Shown: positions 38,546 to 51,118, counted from the first letter of the stretch. The stretch is 64,000 bases of DNA from Nymphaea colorata (GCF_008831285.2 NC_045138.2:16401934-16465933); one strand, 5' to 3'. The notes: generated by a model from the letters alone, not told the origin. Translations and numbers: made by a program.

Positions 38546-38588
<43 letters not shown>
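38546..38588. repeat. Poly-T tract of 43 bases
   Basis: A pure T run. On the minus strand it is a poly-A tract, but no retroposed gene or SINE boxes were recognised beside it. Confidence 0.9.
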
Positions 38589-38593
<5 letters not shown>

Positions 38594-39810
38594 CATCCAA
38601 TGGCTAGGGTAAGATTGATAGACGGTTAGTCTCTGTTTCAAACTTCTAACTCCTATTACACTAAAATAGCCGTGGTTCCTAGGAGAAAGGGAGAAACTTT
38701 GGCCTTCACTCACTCCGCGACTTTATTGTCTCTCACCCACCCAAAATATTTGCAATACCTGCATCATTGCTGATTTTACTTGATGGCTTGATGAGTTCAT
38801 ATTTATGTATTTTTTCTATGGATTGAAGTTTTTTGTTGTTTTGGTTCGTGTTGTTCGTGTTGATGGGTCGGGGCTTTGTGCTCATTTCTTGGTTGTTTCA
38901 TGCTTTGTTTCAAAAAGATTTCCCTCTCCTTCTTCTTTCCATGTTTCGATAGTGACTTTTGATTAAGATTGAAGGATTTCCTCTTCAACCGTACCGGTTT
39001 TTTTATTAATGGCTATAGTTTGATTATTTCAGGGTTATGGAAATAGCTTCTCATGCTATCAAACAAGAAAACATGACTGTTGAAATCTTTATCCAATTCT
39101 ATTACACACTCAACAACAATAGACTGGGTAGCAAATCAAATTTCTAATTCTATTTGTCGTTATGAATCTACCATAAAGATGAAGCTAAATTCACATAACA
39201 CGAGATTTGGTCAAATTCACGAAGCACTCTCGCAATGTTTTCTTTTTCTCAAACAACCCCTAAAGATTTGGTCATTAATATATTAGTTCAGCCGATACAC
39301 ATTAGCTCATGTTGACCCATACTGAGCTTTTCTTTATATTTTTTATTAAAACATATTTGATAAATATTTTCAATTATTTAATAGAACAAAAATTACTCCA
39401 ATGTTTTAAAATCTGTATCAGCGGACAGCCGATACCATGAGCATTCAGACGGCGATTTCTCGAGTAAAGGCAGCTGTTTCTCGGTGTATCGCTATCAAAG
39501 CTTTGTCCTACTTGTCTTCTTACCGAAAATATCTATTTAAGCCTTGCCATTTAGTTGTATTTTCCAAAATGGGTTAGCAACCTTTTATCTTTCCGGTTGC
39601 AGGCTTTACTTTTTGCTGATTACTGCCATAGTGGAGGCCAAGTTTTTCAGCCTTGCCTTCCCAAAAGCTTCAACCGTATGACCTGTCGCTTGGAATTCTG
39701 GTCAAAAGGAAGACCATCAAACGGAAAAATATTTTCTGAAGAGACCGTGAAGTGTGAATGCCAAAAGGCAGGAAAAGTAGCTTCACAGTTCACACTTGCG
39801 CGCGCCAACC

Positions 39811-39930
39811 CCAAGTTGACGTTTTCTTGGAAAAGAAACGTTAAAATCGTACACGCCGGCAATATGAACCCGAAGTTGACGTTTTCTTGGAAAAGAAACG
39901 TTAAAATCGTACACGCCAGCAATATCTCAT
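39811..39930. repeat. 60-bp tandem duplication upstream of gene F
   Basis: Two units, 39811-39870 and 39871-39930, are nearly identical (AAGTTGACGTTTTCTTGG, AAAAGAAACGTTAAAATCG). The period is exactly 60. It lies about 1 kb before the gene F start and within a 126-codon frame of unknown meaning (39555-39935). Confidence 0.85.
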
Positions 39931-40884
39931 GGTGACGTCCCGTGTAAGAGCATCAAACAAGTCACGGGACGAGTCAAAACCACGTTCAAGTTGAGTCCGT
40001 GATATGTTTTGAATTTCATTGGGAGATTTTTCAAGTGATCCAACAACTTGAAAACTTGTAAAAACTTAGTCGGTATTGGCTCTCCTGGGTTTGTTATTCA
40101 CCTGGATATTGACTTGTAAAAACTCAGTTTTACTGTATTTTTAACCATTCGACAGCATGCACATACCTCGATTGATTTGAATTCCTTTATATATCAAATC
40201 AGGTTTAATTATCTAATGACTGTAAGTCCTGGACGACTTATCCGGCGGCCCCGATCAAACACACCGCTTTCAAACAAGATAAGCCTCCAGCACGGTACCC
40301 ACTCCCATTCGTGACCTACCTTTCGATCTGGCTCCCACATTTCACCCATGCTCTGTCAAATCAGACTTTCAACCATAACCATCGGCATCGAAGCTTAGTT
40401 GGATCATGGAATTTTGAATTTTATTTTTTATTTAAAACAGTTGGATAAGACGGACAGATCTGGATCCACTTCAAAGTCCAAATACACGAATCTTCTTTCT
40501 CTATACATACACAAATAAAGGCTGCCTGCAATCCGAGGGGAGACTTCTCATGCCATTCATTCACTTGGGCAGGACAAATATAACCTGCCCCGCAAACGAG
40601 AACCCGTATATGCAATTTTTTACTCTTTGAGACGAGACTTATGAATGATTGAGCAGCATGTGATCTCCTGTCCCTAAGATTCTTTTTCCCTTCACTCTAA
40701 AATGGGACAAGATGACGCGTCGAAAATTTATTGCGAGTGGTTCCGAAAGTCATAAAAGAAGTGCACAAGTCAAGCCCGCCAGGCCACAACTCCGCCACCG
40801 CCATTATCTGCAGCTCCCCACCCCAAACCTTCCTCCTCCACTTCCTTTTGCCCCAAAGTGCAGCTCGACCTCGCTCTTCTTGCA

Positions 40885-43800
40885 ATGGATTCAGTTTCCA
40901 CCTTCTTTGTCCTCCTCCTCCTTTCCCTTTTCGCCGGGAAATCCACCGGAAAACAATGTCAGGCCTGCGGCTCCACCGTGGTTCCTTACCCCATGAGCAC
41001 GGCGACGGACTGCGGCGACCCCAACTACTCAATCTTCTGCAACTCCTCATCCGGGCAGCTCTACTTCTCCAGCATAAATGGGTTTCGGTACCCGATCTCG
41101 AAAATCAACCCCGCATTCCAGAAGCTCGTGGTCAGGCCGCCGCCGGTCTCCTCGACTTCGTGCTACGCTACCGACTACGCGCAAGGTGGAATTAAGCTGA
41201 ACAGCAGCGGGCCGTTCAACCTGTCCGGCGATAACACGATCATGTACTTTAACTGCGCCCCTCGGTTGCTGACCACTCCCCTCGACTGCTCGAATACCAG
41301 CCTGTGCTGGAGCTATGTCCGGCAGGTTCCGGAGTTCCAGAGCTGCCGGAGCATGAACATCTGCTGCACATTCAGGGCCGGAGGGTCCGCGACGGCCTCC
41401 GGTGTACGGTTGTCGAACGCGAGCCAATGCACCGCGTACCAGAGCTTCGTCAGCCTCAGCCCGCCTTCGTCCGGGCAGCAGTGGCCGCAGTGGCCGCAGG
41501 GGGGGATGGAGTTACAGTGGAGTTTGCCCAGGGAGTTGCAGTGCAGGAACCAGAGCGACTGCGATGGTGCGATACCCAATTCCAATTGTTCGGCTGACCC
41601 TTTGGCGCCGGCGAGTGGGATCAGGAGGTGCTTCTGCAACTCAGGCTTCCGTTGGGACCCCATAACCGGAACCTGCATAAACTGTGAGTTCCCGATTCCT
41701 ACTTTGATCTCTGTTTGGTGGAACATGAATTCCCATGAGTCGAGAGCCGTAGGAATTTGTTTCGGATTTCTTCCTCATTGCTGGTACTGATTCATAGGAA
41801 AATTGCGTGTTTGGAAGACATCCATTTCTTAATCTCCCCGCTTTCCTTTGTCTTTTCATCTGAAAAAGGGCATGAGTTTCCAAGCAATCTTCCCCTTTTT
41901 GATCGAAAGTTTGTGAAAGAAATTTTATGTGAAAACAGGAAGGAAAATGCGGGAGCACTGGCACCGCATCCACTTTTCTTAATGCGACTCTACTGCTCTT
42001 CTTGGATCACGATATTTGGATCTGTAGTTCTTTTTTAAAAGTTAGGAGCATCAAAATTCCAAGGAAAAAAAAGTTAGGCAGCTGGATTTTTTAATATTTA
42101 TAAAATTCTCTGCATGTATTTAAGTAAAAACGCCTAACGAAACTAGCCTTTAGGTTTTTCGTATCATGAAAATTTCACATTTACAGATTTCTAAGAACAA
42201 TGTAAAAAATAATTTTGAGTAGAATAGCACAAAATTTTGCAGCTACGTTGTCTCAGATTCATGTTCAACATTCTTGGCATGCAACCTTCCATATGAAAAG
42301 TACTTCACCGGAAAACTACCTGAGAAAATCCTCTAGAAAGAGAAGAAAAATGAACACGAGGAAACAGGAATTTATTTACTCACACTATGAATACGATGGA
42401 CCAATTTCATGTATGTGATTTCTTTGTACAAAATGGGACACAGAATCCGGCGATATTTAGGTGCATCAGTTTTCTGTGGATCAGGCTATTTTTTCTTATT
42501 GAACAAATAAATAGAAACTGAGCTTAAGTTAGCAAACCTTACAAAATAAGAGAAATAGGAGAAGAGAATATCAGTTTGTCTTCTTGATCGGGAAATATGA
42601 TATGTACCTATTAGATGCCAGCCAATACTGACAACAGCACATGAGACCCAAAAGTTCTTAACTTTTTTAATCAAATTTGTAATTCATGGGGATCCGTAGT
42701 AGTCAAGTTTTAAAAGGTGAAGTCTCTGACATCTTTCAAGATCATTCATCTTCAAGATGGACGGCGTCGAAAGCACATTGGACCATTTTCTATCAAAGAC
42801 AGGTTGGACCCGATTTTCTCTCTTTCTCTCTCTCTCTCTCTGACACACAGAGAGAGAGAGAGAGAGAGAGAACCATAGAAAGTTTGTGAATTTTCTAATA
42901 CAACTCACAGTCTTACTGATTTTAGACACATGGTTACTTGGATTGAATAGCATAAGTGAAATATCTGCATAAGGGAGAACAACTATTTTGCAGTTCCAAC
43001 GTGGGTATCTTTCTATATCAGAAAATTCAATTTCTAGAATTGGATCCAGAAATTGGCACCTAAATGAGAATTTCTCCTTACTATCAAGGCATCTTTTTGC
43101 TTTGAATAGTTCAATCGCTTTTAAATTAAGAGTATCAACGGCTTCCTAAAGTCCAAATGACAAATAATAAAAATGACTTCTTCAGCGCTGATCTTTCTTA
43201 ATTTTTAAGTGCCTTTGGTTCATTATCTTATTTGTGCAACAGTGGGTTCCTTAAAATATTAGAGCAGAAGCCACAGTCGATTGTCTTCTCTTTTGTGCTT
43301 TGACAATTTAGGGTGATAAATTGATAATTAAGCTGTTTGGAATGTACAGGGGCATTCACATCCGCCCACTAAACTAGCACATGGCTTCTGCTGTTCATTG
43401 ACCAAAAACTATTGGTGTATTCTGTTCCCAACTCACCTAAAAACATGCCAAACGACAGACTGTTCATAGAAGTCTGAGGTGTGTGTGTGTAAAGAAGGTG
43501 ATGAGGATCCATCCAAAGGCCACAACTTGGTCTGCTTTTTAAGTAAAAACCTCTGGCTAGCCGTGACCATCATGCAGTATGACACAAATACTATAAAAGT
43601 GATAACTTGATCTAGGGTATCTTCACCTCAACACCATTCACAATCATTTTCTAGAGTTCTGGGTTTCGACTTGCTGTTCCTTGAAATGTAAAAGTGTCCT
43701 TTGAACTTTTAGATTCTGGTTTGTGAGTTTGAAATTTGAATAGGCTAATGGATATGGAAGAGTGAAAGTCACCAACTAGGTCTGTTCACTGCCATATGGC

Positions 43801-45649
43801 AGGCCATATTAAATATGGTTAGTTATATTCAATACTAACCCACTTGTCACTTTGATTATCGGGGTGCAAATCCAGGCCAGCCCGGCATTAATTGATGCAG
43901 AGTCTGATCTTGTTGTTAATGACAGAAGATCATACTTAATGGTGGAACAAATCAGAAAATAGTCAGCCATGTGAAGGTCTGGGAGACCATATGTTCAGGA
44001 ACTTAATTAAGATGTTTGTGGCCCCTTCACAGTAATCACATTGTAAGATGTTATAGGGATTGAATTTATGATGAGGCATAGACAACTGACCTGATCTGCC
44101 TTGGAAAAGAAGGCCAGGCGAATCCTATGGCTGAAAGTGGGCAGTAATAAATTAGGGGATACAAATTCTGAATAGAAGTTATTGGTCTAACATGGGTTTT
44201 GCCGACCTTGAACCTAGAGCTGAGTCCCTTTCTCTGCGATCCAACTGTAGATGTTAAATAATCATGTATATCAAATGCATGCAGTTTTTTCTTAAGTAAA
44301 ATAATAAAGCTTCTGAAAAATCCCTATATATTGAAGTGTATAGGATTTTAGTATACATATATTCATTTTTAGAGTTTGATTATTGTTTTGATCTGTTGTG
44401 CAGTAAAAGAAGAATGCTACAGGTCTGGAATATGCCGGATCAGACGCATTCGCCTCATTACAGGTCGGTTATATGGAACCAGAGAGCATCTTACGAACAC
44501 AGAGTTTGGTTTTGTTTTTTACAAATCAATCTTGAATGTTTTGTACTGAAAATTTGACTTCATGGTACAGGATTGACAGTCTCGGCCTTTATTCTGTTGA
44601 TCTCAACAATGACTGCCCTCTTGTTATACAAGAGACACCTGAAAGTCAGGGAGGCTAAGGAGAGCTTGGCGAGAAAGAGGCAAGAATTGCTATCCAACAG
44701 CACGGATGGAAGGTGTGCCAAGCTCTTTAGTGGCAAGGAGATCAAGAAAGCCACAAACTCATGTTCTGAGGAAAATTTCGTTGGGGCGGGTGGCTTTGGT
44801 GAAGTTTACAAGGGTACCCTTGAGGATGGGACTGTGATTGCCGTCAAAACAGCAAAAATTGGCAACATCAAGAGCACTGAGCAAGTACTCAATGAAGTTC
44901 GAATCCTATCACAGGTCAATCATCGGCACCTTCTCCGGCTTATCGGCTGCTGCGTTGAGCTCGAGCAGCCAATGATGGTTTATGAGTTTGCCTCCAACGG
45001 CAACCTCTATGATCATCTTCATGATGGCAAGTACGACTTCCTTAATTGGAAGCAAAGGCTAACTATTGCCCACCAGACTGCAGAGGCACTTGCTTATCTT
45101 CATTTCTCTGCCTACCCACCCATCTATCATAGGGATATCAAATCAAGCAACATTCTTCTTGATGAGAAGCTCAATGCAAAGGTCTCCGATTTCGGGATTT
45201 CACGGCTTGTTGATACGGAACTTTCACATATATCCACATGTGCACAGGGCACACTAGGATACATGGACCCAGAGTATTACAGGAACTTCCAACTAACTGA
45301 TAAAAGTGATGTTTACAGCTTTGGAGTACTTCTGCTTGAGCTCTTAACTTCCGAAAAGGTTGTTGACTTTGACAGAGGATTGGAAGAAGCCAACTTGGTT
45401 GTGTATGTGCAGAAAAGAGCAAATGAAGGGAAATTGATGGAGATGGTGGATAAGGAGTTGAAGGCAGGAGCATCGGATCAGATCTTAGAGACAATGCAGA
45501 ATTTTGGGTTTTTGGCAATGGGCTGCTTGGAGGACAGGAGACAAGATCGCCCGACCATGAAAGAAGTAACAGAGGAGTTAGGCTATATCGTCGGTCTTTA
45601 CGATGTAGTTAATGCTGCTGCCGCAGTACAAGAGAATGACTCCTTTTAA
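40885..45649 (+). CDS. WAKL gene F: divergent wall-associated receptor kinase-like gene on the opposite strand
   Basis: Exons are 40885-41683, 44404-44463 and 44571-45649. Intron 1 is long (2720 nt) and intron 2 is 107 nt; both are phase 1. The joined frame is 1938 nt, 645 aa. The start MDSVSTFFVLLLLSLFAG is a signal peptide; the ATG at 40885 is preferred over an upstream GTG. KQCQACGSTVVPYPMS begins the GUB_WAK_bind domain, and the ectodomain ends CFCNSGFRWDPITGTC. Exon 2 encodes KEECYRSGICRIRRIRLI. The membrane helix follows (SAFILLISTMTALLLY). Kinase: GAGGFGEVYKG at 358-363, Lys 379, HRDIKSSN at 473, DFG 493-495, then GTLGYMDPEYY. All catalytic residues are present. Codons in exon 1 are clearly more GC-rich than in B-E. 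Kinase wording matches gene A (NIKSTEQVLNEVRILSQ), so A and F represent an older lineage than the B-E expansion. Intron 1 contains a (CT)n/(AG)n hairpin and no recognised gene. Confidence 0.93.
42817..42870. repeat. (CT)n - loop - (AG)n hairpin in intron 1 of gene F
   Basis: A CT run (42817-42841) and an AG run (42849-42870) are separated by 7 bases (gacacac), so RNA from either strand can fold into a long hairpin. Confidence 0.85.
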
Positions 45650-48600
45650 GCTCCTCTAGCTTACAAAGACTGATAAACAGAACAAGTGATCGAATTAGGG
45701 AGGCATCTTTTCACCAAGTTCTTTAGTCTGGCGAAAAATTTTGGAAGTTTGTCCCTTTATGTTTTGCCTTTTTTTTTTCTCTTTTTTACATTTCAGCTGT
45801 GGTTACGTGTATATGATCAATTTTTTATAAGGGCAGCTTGTACAGATTGAGATGCTGTAATGAAAGGGATTATGAAAATGTCTTGGGCAATCTCCAACCT
45901 TTACATCAAAATGAAGCTCAAAAGAACATATGTTACTGCTTCACAAGAATGTTTAGCAAATGCAGAACAAAACTTACTTTTCCTTTATGCTTTTTCTAAA
46001 CCTTTTGGCTCAGGATTGCAAGTACGTGCACGGTCTTTGCTGGTTTCAAGCAACATGTACGTTTGATTGTTGAAAAATTGATTTAAAACATTCTGTTAGC
46101 AGTGAGTCAAAGTTCCATGGGCAGATTCTATTCAAATTGAAAGAAGAAAGTATCCAAATGCCTAACTCTTGTGTTGATTTGATACAAATAATAGTTTTCT
46201 ACCAGTATTGAGTTTTCTGAAGTTTAACAAAATGAGAATCCAATCAGAACGAGTTTCTGGCCCTTTTTTTGTTTTGTCATTAAAGTTATTAAATTCTTGT
46301 AAAGTTTGTGATATTTGTCAGGTTTGAAGCATGAATGATGAACCTTATTTCATTGTCAAAAAGAAAAACCATCGCATTTCAGAATCTCAGTTCTTGCATT
46401 TGAAATCCTTGGTACAAATCGATGCAAGCAGCTTGTCCAAATTAAACTATCTACAAGCACCTAAAACAGATCTTAAAGCAGTAAACTAGAGCACCAACTA
46501 TAGAATGGTTACCCTCTGTAAGTTCATTCCCAGTCTTAACAATAACAACGTGAAAAAGCAGATCACCTATTAATCTGCTTGCCAAATAATGTTACAAGCT
46601 TATCAACGACTGGATCTGCAGCTTAGCAATTCTTGACATAAAAACAACACTTCCGATCAGTAAATCCTAGTTGTCACATTTTAGACTGCAACATTTGATA
46701 GATTTCAGGTTTATGTGCATGAAATTGCAAGGAACTATATTCTGACCTGTGAGTGAAAGGGAAAGTAGCGAAGGGGAAAATAGAAGAATATTTTGGCATT
46801 TTCCACAAAGAATCTACACCTCCACTCAATATGCAACGGAAATGCACTTGATTCGTTTCTGTAAGTAAAGCTATTCCACTCATAGAATGATAGAAACATC
46901 TGCAGGCAACAAATGGAGGTTAGGGATGCGAATTCCCTTTCATAAAGATTCAGTTTGAATATTTTAAGCACCACTGTCCAATCCAAGATGCAAACTTGAT
47001 GGAGGCAGAAATTAGTTCAATCAATGGCTATCCAGCATATGCGCACTTGAGATTGGAGTACCAGTAATGACTAAAACATTTTAACACGCAGACATCTCTA
47101 ATACCATCGTCATATGAATCCGCAGGCACAATTCGTGACATTGGTATTTCACCAACTACAGCTTTAATGCAATTAAAAAGAAAAAAGGAGGAACCGCTGT
47201 CGACCTTCCAAATGAAGGTCAACTGAATGGCAAGTTTCGTTTCAAGGCATGGCAAATAATGATGTCGTATATATTGACAACAGTGCCTGATCTCCCAAAA
47301 CTTCTGTTGTTCTTCAACCTGATATTTTTCATGGTGTTATCCGCCTGAAGCATGGTAATCAGGACTAACTCGCGCATGGTCTTAACTCGTGGAGAACTTC
47401 TGATAGAACGTTGTTATGTATTCTTAGATTAGAAGGTATGTTTCGATATTTATATAGCGGTATTTTAAAAAATATCGTGATATTAACCAAACAAAATGAA
47501 GAAAACGAAAAAAGCGTGAAAACATCGCGATACTTTTAAAACGTTAAAATCAATTCATTGCGATTTTTTCATGATTTTTTTCTTTTATTTTTTATTTCAT
47601 TTTCTGTTTTATTTTTTTCAACTTCTGTATCATTGTTTGATTTCTTCTTGTTTTAGATATTTAATTTGTTCTGCTAAATGCAATACAATATCTATTAGTT
47701 TTTCATTTCTTGTACCTTTACCTAAAGTTTTGATTTTGCAAACTCCAAGATTTTTCCTAAAAAACAATCTTAACAAAAAATACTCTAGAAAAACCTCTCC
47801 AATAAAGACCCCGAGTACGATGTTTGTGGCTAATACATTCTGAAAAGCATCAGAGTTTTGTTGTTCGAAACACTGAGTGAATATGCCAAGATTTCAAGTG
47901 TACAACACTTTTCTCCCCTTTACTGACCTTTCTTTTTCAATCAGTAAAAACTCCTTTTCTGTGGCGTGTTGGTTCTAAGACTATATTTCATATATATGGT
48001 GCTTTCGGGATAAATGTTTTAAGAATATGTGTTTTTGAGAACAATGTTTTTCTGATCAAGCACCCTCTTATTAAGCGCAAAACTCATTAACCATTTAGCT
48101 TGAGCTTCTCATCGCCTTGCCCTTGCAAGTTGCAAGGCTAATTGGCAGTTCGGAATTCTTGCCGGGCTAAGATCCAGTGTTGTGAATCGGTGGATTTGGA
48201 TCTGGTAGGTGGCAAATAGATTCCGGACCCTAAACAGATACAAAGGCTTCAAGTTTTTAGTTATTACTTTATAACTATGTTGTAGTTTTTCTTCTTATTA
48301 TGATTAATTTATTAATCAAATTCCAGTTTGGTATATGAGATAGAGTTGTTACTGAATTTGACGGGCATGAGATGTCAGCATTTGCATATGGTTTCCTTCT
48401 TTTGAGTTCGAACTCATATCCAACTCCTGAGTACAAGCATATCTAATTAGTCGGATATGAAAAATCCTAATTCAATCCATTGGCATTCAAAACATTCTTG
48501 TGATATTTTATTAAAACAGAACGCCAAACCAATAAACAATTAATATTGTGCACAAAGGGGAGAGAATTAAGGGCCTTTGTTTGTTTTCAGTGGGAGGAAG

Positions 48601-50866
48601 AATCTTCCGTGTACACACTACATACAGGTGGAATCAAAGTGGGGAGGAGAGATTTTGATTAGACGTTCATCTATCGCCTGAATACGTTTGGTAAGATTTG
48701 GATGTAATAGTCATAATATCTTACTGATCAGGTACCTGCTACTCAGTAATTGAATTTACATCAGATCTAATAAGTAAATCATATACCAACTTCCAATATC
48801 ATTGCCAATCTGCTTATCGAATTTGTCTGGATTGGTGTTGAGTCTCGGACTATATGTGAATCATTCACGCTTCAATTTAGCCATTTTTTTGTCAAACTTG
48901 GCTTCGTGTCTTTAGACCAATCTGAGTTTCCATTCTATTCCATCTCTTATCTCTCCCGAATCCTGAATCACAGCGTTTTTGCAGGTGAATACATCATCAA
49001 AATTACTCAAAATATGCTTTTTCTGGTTCTTCTTTGTAAGAAAACCGCACCAAAGCTGAGAGATTTCATGGCCCCCTCATAAGCATAAAAACCCAAGGTT
49101 AGCAGTCTCGTCACAAGATTATGCAGCGGTTTTTTAAATCAATAAAATATATTTACTTTTCCATTCATACTTATGTTTCTTTTAAGGAAAAAACAAAGTA
49201 GGCGAAGATCTCGCGTTCCAGCTTACGCTCAAGTTGGCAGGATTGCATGCTCCCTTGATTTCTTTAATGAGTAATGCGACAAATCTGGAGGTTCTGGAAA
49301 ACCCATTCTTGATTCATAATTAATTGCAATTGCAAAAGGACAATCATGCTAATCAAGCATCATTGAATTAGAGAATATTTTATTAAAAATAATTATAATA
49401 ATAATAAGAACTTTATATATTGTTCAAATGATAAAGAAATGAATGTATGCACTCCCAATTGATGCATTGGCAGGACTTTCTTGACAAATTCCAGACATGG
49501 TATGCTTCTGAAAAACAAAAAAGCCAACCATAGGATATTCTCTCCCTCTCTCTTTCTCTGATGTCTGTTTAGATATCTCAATAAGAAGTTTTACTTCATT
49601 CTATTCATGTATATCATTATCATTCATAGATATTTTCCGCAGAAATTCAAGACTATTCAAATGTTCAGACGACTCTTTCCCTCTCTGATGTTTGTATGGA
49701 TATCTCATAAAGAAGTTTCATTTCATTCTATTCATGCTGATCATTATCATTCATAGATATTTTCTGCAGAAAGTTTAAACTATTCAAATGTTCTGGCGAC
49801 ACTCTCTCTCTCTATATATATATATGATGTTTGTAACTTTGAGATCTCATAAAGAAGTTTCACTTCATTCTATTCATGTATATCATTATCATTCAAATAT
49901 ACTTTCTGCAGAAAGTTAAGGCTATTCAAATGTTTAGACGATTTCTTCCTGATAAGTTTCCGGGTACAGGAATTTAGTGCTCGTAAATGAAAACTTTCTT
50001 CGTATGGCAACATCCGTAAGATCTTGATGAGTTCTGTTCGGCTCTATCCATCTCAGAATCTTAAGCACAACCGATTTATTTCAAGGGAGCAAAGAGATTC
50101 TTGAGTCTTAATCCTAGTTACTCTGTTTGCCTGCTTAAACGAGCACATTGAAGCTCTTTCAGGACCAAAAACCAAATTTAGCAAAATTCCAGACTGGCAG
50201 CCTGCCGACGCATTCAGGCTTGTTTTTCTGAAACCAATCATGCATTTTTCCGGCACCAAACCATGAATTTTGAAGGCAAATTACGGTGCTTTCATTGTTA
50301 TAAACTCCTAGGAATTGGTAAAGAACCAGAAGCTCTGCAACAAAGATGAAGCAGAATCATGTGTCAGTCTATCTTCCTATGTGCACACCCTCAACCCTGA
50401 TTGTTTCTTGCCATCAGAAGAGAAAAAACAAGTCTTCTGGAACAACACCAAATTAAAACAGAGAATTCTTTGTCAACTACGTGCAGAACATTGAAGATCA
50501 TCAAAGCAAAAGAAATGGAAAGAAAGTAAAACGAATGGCTGAGCTTTAAATTCTGCCAAGGAGTTTCAACGCTGTTACACCAGATGCTATAATTCTCCAG
50601 AGTAAGATCTTCAAACTCTAGAGTTTAAAATGAGAAAGACACCAAATAAAAAGAGGAACTTCTTCCTTCTCTATGTACCACATGACTATGACCACAAGAC
50701 AGAGAACAGAACAGGAACTTTTTCCTGTTTATACAACGCAAATTGGTATGTACAAATTACAACTTCTGCACTTGAGCCGCAGGGCACCCCTTTGAGCAGC
50801 CCAAACTTATTTATCACCTTCTCCATTACTGAACAACTATCGTAGCCCAGCCCATATGCTCTTAAC
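45650..50866. other. Intergenic between gene F and the 83-aa gene
   Basis: It holds the 3' flank of F, AT-rich unique sequence and the three-unit minisatellite at 49.55-49.95 kb. Scattered short frames (for example 46674-46883 and 50053-50259, minus) show no family features. No gene is supported. Confidence 0.5.
49555..49950. repeat. Minisatellite, three units of about 127-139 bp
   Basis: Units start near 49560, 49687 and 49826 with GATGTYTGT and share AAGAAGTTT, CTTCATTCTATTCATG, ATCATTATCATTCA, CTGCAGAAAG and CTATTCAAATGTT. The third is longer because of an (AT)n run at its start. Confidence 0.85.
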
Positions 50867-51118
50867 TTAATGGCCAGAAACTGTCCTACGAGATGCAGAT
50901 CGACGAATAGGGGACTGCACTGCGGTGCTCGTAGAAGTGGAGCCAAGATCCGGACGAATAAGCGGGACTTCTATTTGGAACCGGCCGGAATCACCGGGGA
51001 GCCTCATGTAAGATGCCGAAGGAGACTCAGCCAGCCACGATGCACCAAGAGCACCACCATAGTTGCCGGTCCTGGACTGGACGATTGCGTTGTAGAGGAA
51101 CGGAATCAGGCCTTCCAT
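50867..51118 (-). CDS. Small plant protein of unknown function, 83 aa (MEGLIPF... type)
   Basis: A single open frame on the minus strand, ATG at 51118 and TAA at 50867. It starts MEGLIPFLYNAIVQSR and contains ESPSASYMRLPGDSGRFQ, then a Ser/Thr- and Arg-rich tail (TAVQSPIRRSASRRTVSGH). From memory, this N-terminus and the SYxRLPGDSGRFQ motif resemble a family of roughly 80-100 aa plant proteins without known function; no search was run. There is no signal peptide and no clear membrane segment. A TATA-like TATATATA lies at 51238-51231, about 113 nt upstream. The intervening 5' leader is CT-rich (CTCTGTTTCTCCTCCTCTTC), as is common in expressed plant genes. The frame has higher GC than its surroundings. 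It is the only convincing gene between F and the protease. Confidence 0.72.
   Translation of the reverse strand: MEGLIPFLYNAIVQSRTGNYGGALGASWLAESPSASYMRLPGDSGRFQIEVPLIRPDLGSTSTSTAVQSPIRRSASRRTVSGH

Larger units (their letters stand above)
36892..40884. other. Intergenic E-F, right half: gene-like debris and 5' flank of F
   Basis: About 37130-37950 has higher GC and gene-like frames on the minus strand, broken by stops; see findings. The poly-T tract and the 60-bp tandem duplication lie here. The last 200 bases before gene F are GC-rich and pyrimidine-rich, like a leader. No TATA box was convincing for F. Confidence 0.5.

Noticed and set aside
38546-38588. Poly-T tract as the tail of a retroposed gene
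   Set aside because: No coding remnant, SINE boxes or target duplication were found beside it.
39000-39270. Possible MITE (AGGGTTATGG ... CAACCCCTAAAG)
   Set aside because: The ends are only weakly inverted and no second copy was found in the window.
41047-41427. Antisense and alternative frames across exon 1 of gene F
   Set aside because: The exon is GC-rich and has few stops in any frame; only the plus-strand frame encodes the signal peptide and WAKL ectodomain motifs.
48380-48440. tRNA-like box B (GAGTTCGAACTC)
   Set aside because: It is a palindrome without a box A or cloverleaf around it, so no tRNA or SINE was called.
49555-49950. CRISPR-like array
   Set aside because: The units are contiguous without spacers, and the sequence is a plant nuclear genome.
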